DNA of 37,914 nt from positions 1 through 37,914 of the forward strand of contig CALXRP010000020.1 in the NCBI GenBank assembly GCA_944390885.1, in the 5' to 3' direction. Shown here one piece after another: positions 32,208 to 37,914 of the stretch (position 1 is its first letter; the number at the start of each line of letters is the position of its first letter). The translations under genes were made by a program, and so were the position numbers. The notes under the pieces are model-generated. The model worked only from the letters and a program-made list of their open reading frames with translations, was not told the origin of the DNA and did no database searches. Source of the stretch: an uncultured Alphaproteobacteria bacterium. GTDB taxonomy: Bacteria; Pseudomonadota; Alphaproteobacteria; RF32; CAG-239.

Positions 32208-33434
32208 GTGAAAGTTTATCAGGTTGGCGGTTCTGTAAGAGATATGGTATTAGAGCGTCCTCCACATGATTTAGATTATGTTGTGGTGGGAGCAACTGTT
32301 AAAGAAATGGAAGATTTAGGCTTTAAACAAGTTGGCAAAGATTTTCCTGTTTTTTTACATCCCAAAACAAAAGATGAATACGCGTTGGCTCGCAAGGAAA
32401 TTAAAACAGGGGATAAACATACTGATTTTGAATTTGTTTTTGATCCATCCATTTCTTTAGAAGATGATCTTCAAAGACGAGACTTTACCTGTAATGCTTT
32501 GGCTTATGATGTTGATAAAAATCAAATGGTTGATTTGGTGGGAGGAGTAAAAGATATTCAAAATAAAATCATCCGGCATGTAAATTCAGAGCATTTTATT
32601 GAAGATCCATTAAGAGTACTCAGAATGTGCCGTTTTGCTGCACAGTTAGACTTTGAAATTGCTCCAGAAACTATGCGACTGGCAACTAAAATGGTTAAGG
32701 CCGGAATGTTAAACCATTTGACTGCTGAACGTATTTGGAAAGAAACGGAAAAAGCCTTGGCTTCTGAAAATTTCTACAAGTATATTAAAACTGCACGTGA
32801 TTGCGGTGCTTTGAGCGTAATCCTTCCCGAAGTTGACAAATTATGGAGCATTCCTGAAAGAGTTGATTATCACCCTGAGGGAAACTCTGGTGCTCATACT
32901 ATGCTTGTTTTACAAAAATATAAAGGGAATAACCCAATTATTAATTTTGCTTTACTATTGCATGATATTGGAAAAACAGAAACACCGCAAGATATTCTTC
33001 CTGCGCACCACAATCATGAAAAAAGAGGAGATTTACTCATTAATCAAATTTGTTGCAGGCTAAAAGTTCCTAACGAATTTAAAAATTTTGCACTTTTGGC
33101 TTGTAAAAATCATATGAAATTTCATCAAGTCAAAAATATGAAAGTGGCAAAAGTTTTTGATTTTGTAAATGAGGTCAGCAATAAATATAAAGATAGGCAG
33201 TTGTTAGAAAATATGATTGAAATTTGTCGTTGTGATACTTTTGGACGTGATTTTAATATATCTCAAGACGAAATGAAAGATTTTGATCTTTGTTGTTCCC
33301 GTTGCAGAAAAGTTTTTGATAAAATTTCAAAAATAAAAGCGCAAGATATGCCGAATTTTAATGAGCTGCCTAAAGATAAAAGATTTAAGGATCTTTACAG
33401 GCAATATCGACTAAAAGAATTGCAAAACTTATAA
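32208..33434 (+). CDS. cca: CCA tRNA nucleotidyltransferase, gammaproteobacterial type
   Basis: A 408-residue class II CCA-adding enzyme that adds or repairs the tRNA 3' CCA. KVYQVGGSVRD carries the GG loop; HDLDYVVVGA holds the two catalytic Asp (21, 23); EDDLQRRDFTCNALAYD, EDPLRVLRMCRFAAQLDFEI and LTAERIWKETEKAL are family motifs. LLHDIGK (250-256) shows an HD domain, as in the multifunctional E. coli Cca (412 residues). The GTG at 32208 is preferred over ATG 32190: GGAG lies 7 nt upstream and MKVYQVGG aligns with E. coli MKIYLVGG. The gene is visibly AT-rich and full of AAA and TTT codons, unlike its neighbours, so transfer is likely. Confidence 0.93.
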   Translation: MKVYQVGGSVRDMVLERPPHDLDYVVVGATVKEMEDLGFKQVGKDFPVFLHPKTKDEYALARKEIKTGDKHTDFEFVFDPSISLEDDLQRRDFTCNALAYDVDKNQMVDLVGGVKDIQNKIIRHVNSEHFIEDPLRVLRMCRFAAQLDFEIAPETMRLATKMVKAGMLNHLTAERIWKETEKALASENFYKYIKTARDCGALSVILPEVDKLWSIPERVDYHPEGNSGAHTMLVLQKYKGNNPIINFALLLHDIGKTETPQDILPAHHNHEKRGDLLINQICCRLKVPNEFKNFALLACKNHMKFHQVKNMKVAKVFDFVNEVSNKYKDRQLLENMIEICRCDTFGRDFNISQDEMKDFDLCCSRCRKVFDKISKIKAQDMPNFNELPKDKRFKDLYRQYRLKELQNL

Positions 33435-33476
33435 TAATTCATGCCAGCCCTAATATCATTTTTTAGGAAAAATAAT

Positions 33477-33593
33477 ATGGAAGAAAAGGGAATTTTAGAA
33501 ACTTTTTTTAATACCGACATCCGAACAATTGTTTTTGTTGTTTTGGAATTGATTGTTTTCGGTTTTGCTCTTTACTTTTCCAACCGGGCATAA
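33477..33593 (+). CDS. Small membrane peptide, 38 residues
   Basis: ATG with AGGAAA 7 nt upstream, then a charged N-terminus (MEEKGILETFFNTDIR) and one hydrophobic helix (TIVFVVLELIVFGFALYF), ending SNRA. It lies between cca and the metallophosphoesterase gene on the same strand, 37 bp before the latter. Function unknown; the call rests on RBS, length and composition only. Confidence 0.5.
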   Translation: MEEKGILETFFNTDIRTIVFVVLELIVFGFALYFSNRA

Positions 33594-33630
33594 TACCTTT
33601 TATAAAAATTGTCTGTCGGAAAGTTTGCAA

Positions 33631-34437
33631 ATGAAAAAATATTTAACAGCGGCCGTTATTTTAGGAATTTGCGGTTTGATTTGGGCTTTTTTGATAGAGC
33701 CGTATCTTTTGTCCGTTCGCCGCTACAGGCTTGGTTTTAGCGATTTTAAAGGGCTAAAAATCGTTTTTGCCAGTGATTGGCATATTGCCCCGTGGGAAAA
33801 TTGGCGTCTTAAGAGAATCGTCCGTAAAATCAATGCTCAAAAACCGGACATTATCATTTTAGGCGGCGACTACGTCAGAGGGCACAAGCATGCCTCAAGC
33901 ATGAAGATGGAAAAAATTGCGGCCGCACTCGGAGAGCTTAAAGCCAAATACGGCGTTTTTGCCGTGCTCGGAAATCATGACTGGTATATGGACGGGAACA
34001 AAATGCGTCAGGAGCTGGAAAAAGCCGGCATTATCGTTTTGGAGAACGAAAATATCCGTTTGAAAATTGATGGGAAGGACTTATTTATCGCCGGACTGGC
34101 CGATGACAAAACCCGCTCGCCGGATTTTATCAGAGCGCTTGCCAAAACGGATATGAAAAAAACGCTGTTGGTTTCTCACACGCCCGACATCTTTGACCTT
34201 ATTCCGCAGGAAATTCCGCTGACTTTATCCGGGCATACGCATGGCGGGCAAGTCGCTGTTCCGTTTTACGGTCCGCTGCTGGTACCGTCAAAGTTCGGTC
34301 GTCGTTTTGCCGGCGGAGAATATCATGAAGAAGGAAGACGGATTATTGTCAGCCGGGGTCTCGGAACCAGCATTCTGCCCGTCCGTTTTAACTGTCTGCC
34401 GGAAATTTTGGTTTTAGAATCTCCGGTTGATGATTGA
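33631..34437 (+). CDS. Membrane-anchored metallophosphoesterase (YaeI-like)
   Basis: A 268-residue calcineurin-like phosphoesterase. An N-terminal membrane anchor (KYLTAAVILGICGLIWAF) is followed by all five metal-binding motifs: SDWH, GGDY, GNHDW, VSHTPD, GHTHGGQ. Related YaeI-type proteins hydrolyse phosphodiesters including lipid-linked ones. ATG 33631 was chosen for GGAAAG upstream and the resulting signal anchor. Its stop overlaps the convergent FAD gene by 24 bp. Confidence 0.92.
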   Translation: MKKYLTAAVILGICGLIWAFLIEPYLLSVRRYRLGFSDFKGLKIVFASDWHIAPWENWRLKRIVRKINAQKPDIIILGGDYVRGHKHASSMKMEKIAAALGELKAKYGVFAVLGNHDWYMDGNKMRQELEKAGIIVLENENIRLKIDGKDLFIAGLADDKTRSPDFIRALAKTDMKKTLLVSHTPDIFDLIPQEIPLTLSGHTHGGQVAVPFYGPLLVPSKFGRRFAGGEYHEEGRRIIVSRGLGTSILPVRFNCLPEILVLESPVDD

Positions 34438-36009
34438 CAAAGCCGTTTTTAACCCGTCGACCGCGGCAGAAACAATTCCACCGGCATAACCGGCACCTTC
34501 GCCGCAAGGGAAAATTCCTTTTACCGGGCTTTCAAATTGTTCATCACGCAAGATTTTTACCGGCGACGAGCTTCTGGTTTCCACGCCGGTCAACACGGCT
34601 TCCGGTATTGCGAATCCGTGCAGTTTTTTATCCATTTCCAAAATGCCGAGGCGGAAAGTTTCCATAATATAATCCGGCAGAACAGCTCCCAAATCGCCCC
34701 AGGCAACACCGCGGGAATAGCTTGGCGTTACGCCGGCCGCACAGGTTGACGGGCGATTTTGCAAGACATCAGCCAGAAGCTGCGCCGGTGCCTTATAACT
34801 CTTGCCGCCGGCAAGATAGGCCTTGTGCTCAAGTTCCCGCTGCCAATACATTCCCTGCAGCGGATGGCTGCCGCCGAAATCTTCCGGCGTTACCCCAACC
34901 AACAAGGCAGAATTGGCGTTTTTCTTATCTCTGGCGTAATAACTCATTCCGTTCGTAACAACTCTTTCCGGCTCGGAAGCGGCAGGCACGACAACGCCTC
35001 CCGGACACATACAAAATGTATACAGCGATCTTCCGTTCGGTAAATGGACGGACAATTTATAATCGGCCGCGCCCAGTTCCAGATGGCCGGCAAAGGCATG
35101 ATAAACCGCTTTATCAATCAGTTTTTGCGGATGTTCAATCCGGGCTCCGACAGAAAAAGCTTTCGGCACCAGCGGGATTTGTCTTTTATACAACATTTCA
35201 AAAGTATCGCGCGCGCTGTGCCCGATTGCCAAAATCATCTCCCGAACGGGATATTCTGCCAGACTTCCGTCGGGTTTTTTAATTTGTACAGCCTGCAATT
35301 TTCCGTTTTTTATAACCAGGTCTTCCAACCGGTTTTCAAACAGATATTCTCCTCCCAAAGCAATGATTTTTTCTCTGATTTTCGGAACAATCAGTGCCAG
35401 TTTGTCCGTTCCAAGATGAGGTTTGGCCAAATATAAAATATCTTCCGGTGCTCCGGCGGCGACCAGTTCGGCAAAAACCTCCGCTGTATAACAGTCTTTC
35501 TTTATTCCGGTCATCAACTTACCGTCGGAAAAAGTTCCGGCACCGCCTTCTCCGAACTGGACATTGGAATCGGGATTTAGGCGGCCGTTTTTCCAGAAAG
35601 TTTCAACATCTTTTTGACGTTGCGGAACCGGACGCCCGCGTTCAATAATCAATGGCTGCAATCCGGCTTTTGCCAAAGCAAGTCCGGCAAACATTCCGGC
35701 CGGACCGCTGCCGATAATCATCGGGCGGAGGTTTTCTTTCTGGCAATGCGGAATCGTCAAATTTTCCGTAACAGCCGCCTTTTCAACAAAGGGATAGGGC
35801 TTTTCGGCCAGGATTCTTGCTTCTTCCGGGGTTTCCAGCTCAACGGTATAAACAAAAAAGGCCTGAGTCCGGCTGCGGGCATCAACCGCTTTTTTAATAA
35901 TGCGAAAACGGCTGAAAGGTTCCGAAGCCTTTAATATTTCAGAAACGACACCCGGCAATTCGGATAACGGAAAAGAAAGGGGCGTTTTTATGTTACTTAT
36001 TCTCAGCAT
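34414..36009 (-). CDS. FAD-dependent oxidoreductase (COG2509-like)
   Basis: A 531-residue protein. A roughly 95-residue N-terminal domain precedes the FAD dinucleotide motif GSGPAGMFAGLALAKAG. NVQFGEGGAGTFSDGKLMT, FSVGARIEHPQ, CMCPGGVVVPAASEP, and the C-terminal PCGEGAGYAGGIVSAAVDG are typical of the uncharacterised COG2509 FAD dehydrogenases. Substrate unknown. GGAAG lies 4 nt before the ATG. The gene converges with the metallophosphoesterase gene and their ends overlap by 24 bp. Confidence 0.92.
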   Translation of the reverse strand: MLRISNIKTPLSFPLSELPGVVSEILKASEPFSRFRIIKKAVDARSRTQAFFVYTVELETPEEARILAEKPYPFVEKAAVTENLTIPHCQKENLRPMIIGSGPAGMFAGLALAKAGLQPLIIERGRPVPQRQKDVETFWKNGRLNPDSNVQFGEGGAGTFSDGKLMTGIKKDCYTAEVFAELVAAGAPEDILYLAKPHLGTDKLALIVPKIREKIIALGGEYLFENRLEDLVIKNGKLQAVQIKKPDGSLAEYPVREMILAIGHSARDTFEMLYKRQIPLVPKAFSVGARIEHPQKLIDKAVYHAFAGHLELGAADYKLSVHLPNGRSLYTFCMCPGGVVVPAASEPERVVTNGMSYYARDKKNANSALLVGVTPEDFGGSHPLQGMYWQRELEHKAYLAGGKSYKAPAQLLADVLQNRPSTCAAGVTPSYSRGVAWGDLGAVLPDYIMETFRLGILEMDKKLHGFAIPEAVLTGVETRSSSPVKILRDEQFESPVKGIFPCGEGAGYAGGIVSAAVDGLKTALSIINRRF

Positions 36010-36021
36010 AAAACTTCCGAT

Positions 36022-36056
36022 AAAAAAAGCTCCGGTATCATAACAATAGCCGGAGC
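36022..36056 (-). terminator. Terminator of the lipoprotein gene
   Basis: On the minus strand GCTCCGG and CCGGAGC pair (36050-36056 with 36029-36035), followed by seven T (36028-36022). It lies 20 bp beyond the lipoprotein stop. Confidence 0.85.
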
Positions 36057-36075
36057 ATTAACATTTCGCAAAAGG

Positions 36076-37179
36076 TTATTTTACATAAACGTGGACTTCG
36101 GAAACTTTGGCCGTATCGCTGGTGCGGGCTGCCAAAGAGATTTTATCGGCTCCGACGCCCATATTTACCATCTCCTGAAAGACCATTGCCGCATTGTTTT
36201 GGGCATTGTTTTTGGAAAGCTGGCTGCCACCGGCCGGACTGACGGCCACAACCTCAAACATCACATTCGGTTTTTTCTGGATTGCGCTGCTGACAGCCTG
36301 TTTCAAACCATCCTGAAAGCGAACATCCTGCTTATTAAATTTGGCAACAAACAACGGCGAAGCAGAATAACCGCCCGATTTTGCCGCAGATGCAGACGTT
36401 GTCAGCAATGTCGGTGCAGCAGAGGCGTTGCGGTAATAACCGACAGAATTGTAGCTGCCGACTTTGATGGCGCTGTTCAAATCAACAATGTTATTGCGGG
36501 CCGTTTCAACATATTGCTGCTGGCGCAGAATGTCATTATTCAGCTCGGCAGAAAGACTGTTGAACAAAATGGCGGTCTGATTGGTCTCATTTTCCAGAAT
36601 CCGCAATTGACGGTGATCTTCATCAACGGCACCGGAAACACCATAGGCTGCTTTAATGGAATCCAGCAAATAGGTTGTCATTGCGGCATCAGAGTTTACT
36701 TTTGCGGCCAGTTGGTTTAACGAATTTGTATTGGCACTCATAACCTGAACGTTATTTTGAGCCGTCTGCAACATTGCATACATTTGCGGGTTGCCCGGCG
36801 TTGTGCCGACCTGAAGTTTGGCTTCTATTGCGCCGATAACTTTATGATATTGCAGGGCATTATTAATGACAGAAGTTCTGATTTTTTGCAGCTCGTCATT
36901 ATACTTGCGGATAGAATCCTGAAGCTGGGTCAACTCGCTGCGGAAACCGATAACTTTTTGACCGACAAAAGTTCCGGTGTTTCCTCCTTCGGTGATTTCC
37001 AACGGTTCAAAATTGGTGGTGCCTAATTCAGGAAGAGGCACAGAAGAGTTGGCGGCAACTTCTTCCTGAGTATCAGAGCCGAAAAGCGAAGGAAAAATTG
37101 CATCCGATGTATATGAACATCCGCTCATTCCTATGGCGGAAATCAGGGATACAAACAATTTTCTTGATACTTGTTTCAT
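36076..37179 (-). CDS. Outer-membrane lipoprotein with OmpA-like C-terminal region
   Basis: A 367-residue lipoprotein. Signal peptide with a lipobox-like GMSGC (Cys about 21). A Gln/Asn-rich alpha-helical middle (about 75-230: LTQLQDSIRKYNDELQKIRT, QTAQNNVQVM, LRQQQYVETARNNIVDLNS) resembles long coiled-coil or helical spacer regions. The C-terminal 95 residues (SSAIQKKPNVMFEVVAVSPAG, NNAAMVFQEMVNMGVGADKI, VSEVHVYVK) have the spacing of an OmpA-like domain, though the usual peptidoglycan-binding residues are not clear. Probably an alphaproteobacterial envelope protein of unknown function. A good promoter lies upstream. Confidence 0.7.
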   Translation of the reverse strand: MKQVSRKLFVSLISAIGMSGCSYTSDAIFPSLFGSDTQEEVAANSSVPLPELGTTNFEPLEITEGGNTGTFVGQKVIGFRSELTQLQDSIRKYNDELQKIRTSVINNALQYHKVIGAIEAKLQVGTTPGNPQMYAMLQTAQNNVQVMSANTNSLNQLAAKVNSDAAMTTYLLDSIKAAYGVSGAVDEDHRQLRILENETNQTAILFNSLSAELNNDILRQQQYVETARNNIVDLNSAIKVGSYNSVGYYRNASAAPTLLTTSASAAKSGGYSASPLFVAKFNKQDVRFQDGLKQAVSSAIQKKPNVMFEVVAVSPAGGSQLSKNNAQNNAAMVFQEMVNMGVGADKISLAARTSDTAKVSEVHVYVK

Positions 37180-37235
37180 TAATAATGACCTTTTTTAATA
37201 AAGTTGGTGTGCAATCTGCTGCTTATTTTAGTTAA

Positions 37236-37264
37236 TTTATAAAGAAATTTTTATAAAATAACAA
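37236..37264 (-). promoter_or_regulatory. Putative promoter of the lipoprotein gene
   Basis: On the minus strand TTGTTA (37264-37259) and TATAAA (37241-37236) with a 17-bp spacer, 57 bp before the start codon. Confidence 0.5.
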
Positions 37265-37430
37265 GTAAGAAATTGAAAAAAACATAAAAAATCCAATCCC
37301 TTTTAAATAAGCACCCTGACTTTGGGTCATTGTATAGCGAAAATAGTTTAAAATTCTTTTAAATTTGAAAAATAATGCTTGCAAATTAAAAATAAAAGCT
37401 GTATTAACTTCTCTGTTGTTGAAGTTAAAT

Positions 37431-37507
37431 GCACCCGTAGCTCAATTGGATAGAGCATCTGACTACGGATCAGAAGGTTGTGAGTTCGAATCCCGCCGGG
37501 TGCGCCA
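37431..37507 (+). tRNA. tRNA-Arg (anticodon ACG)
   Basis: A 77-nt cloverleaf. GCACCCG pairs with CGGGTGC; anticodon arm TCTGA-CTACGGA-TCAGA gives ACG, reading CGN codons after A34-to-I editing. The T-stem is GTGAG against CCCGC, giving an A52-C62 mismatch and a G-U pair; the rest is normal. CCA is encoded. The mismatched 3' strand is exactly where the downstream repeat unit begins. The flank 37180-37430 holds a promoter and AT-rich sequence only. Confidence 0.93.
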
Positions 37508-37914
37508 TTAAAAAAGCTCCTCTTTCGGGGCTTTTTTTGTATCTGAAAAACACTTTCTTTTCTGCGGGATTCGAACCAAGGTTCGATCTGGCTCGTAAGC
37601 TCACGCTGCGCGCTCCCTAACTCGCTGCGGTCACTCCGTTTGTAACGCTTGCCTGCCTTCGTTTTCTCTCGGCCGCAAGCTAACAAACTTTCGCCTGTCG
37701 GCATAAAACAACCGGAGCAACGGTTGTTTTATTTTCTCCAGCCCGCCGGGTGCGCCATTAAAAAAGCTCCTCTTTTCGGGGCTTTTTTTGTATCTGAAAA
37801 ACACTTTCTTTTCTGCGGGATTCGAACCAAGGTTCGGTCTGGCTCGTAAGCTCACGCTGCGCGCTCCCTAACTCGCTGCGGTCACTCCGTTTGTAACGCT
37901 TGCCTGCCTTCGTT
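37492..37914 (+). repeat. Tandem copy of tRNA-Arg 3' end, terminator and long spacer
   Basis: CCCGCCGGGTGCGCCA, the tRNA 3' end, recurs at 37742 with a period of 250 bp. The terminator and the following spacer also repeat almost identically (TCTTTCGGGG against TCTTTTCGGGG). The second copy runs into the window end, so more copies may follow. Each unit holds GCGGGATTCGAACC, the reverse complement of a T-arm, and a hairpin AAAACAACCG/CGGTTGTTTT (37705-37730). The array does not encode a protein. The window ends within it, so its length is unknown. Confidence 0.85.
37511..37538 (+). terminator. tRNA-Arg terminator
   Basis: AAAGCTCC and GGGGCTTT pair (one wobble) with a T run after. It recurs one repeat period later. 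Confidence 0.8.

Noticed and set aside
37348..37704. 118-residue open frame on the minus strand with GAPGGIRTHNLL
   Set aside because: It is the antisense of tRNA-Arg and its repeat. Similar spurious proteins are common in databases for regions antisense to tRNA genes.

Overview
The window looks like a chromosomal segment of an alphaproteobacterium of moderate to low GC, probably a host-associated or gut Rhodospirillales/RF32-type lineage. The main support is the gene order mutM, small exported protein, enoyl-CoA hydratase, rpsT, dnaA, dnaN, recF (20.1-27.4 kb), a typical alphaproteobacterial arrangement around dnaA. The J-domain protein with an N-terminal Cys-rich domain and a pilin with an RSMVEMLG-type N-terminus also fit. 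The lineage is inferred from protein flavour and synteny; no 16S gene is present.

Layout. 0-5.1 kb: a pilin locus. One canonical prepilin is flanked by two paralogues with the same globular region but without the prepilin-peptidase signature. A DUF4143-type AAA ATPase sits between them, a candidate structured small RNA follows, and a PilT/GspE-family ATPase lies on the opposite strand. 5.1-9.4 kb: a minus-strand operon of an unknown two-TM protein, yejA and yejB, with no yejE or yejF next to it. 9.5-11.6 kb: accA and rmuC. 11.6-12.5 kb: a gene-free block of palindromes and REPIN-like repeats. 12.5-20.1 kb: a membrane-anchored EEP-fold protein without catalytic residues, a TPR/coiled-coil membrane protein, tsaB, a multi-PAS membrane protein with no kinase domain, an unknown charged protein, a J-domain protein and a very divergent UbiB-like protein. 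20.1-27.4 kb: the mutM-to-recF replication and repair block, with an unusual tandem-repeat region just upstream of dnaA. 27.5-31.4 kb: a small membrane protein, an HD phosphohydrolase, an outer-membrane beta-barrel protein, and an operon of a flavoprotein and an exported CMD-cupin protein. 31.6-37.9 kb: tRNA-Arg(CCU), tRNA-Ser(GGA), an AT-rich and probably acquired CCA-adding enzyme, a small membrane peptide, a metallophosphoesterase, an FAD-dependent oxidoreductase, a large lipoprotein and tRNA-Arg(ACG).

Two themes stand out. First, several proteins keep a recognisable fold but have lost key residues or domains: the EEP protein, the UbiB-like protein, the PAS sensor without kinase, MutM without its fourth zinc cysteine, and two pilin-like proteins without a cleavage site. 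Second, repeats are associated with tRNA genes. Both tRNA-Ser and tRNA-Arg(ACG) are followed by a direct copy of their own 3' end plus terminator, and the tRNA-Arg spacer is related to the gene-free block at 11.9-12.05 kb.

All calls come from reading the sequence and remembered family motifs; no database search was run.
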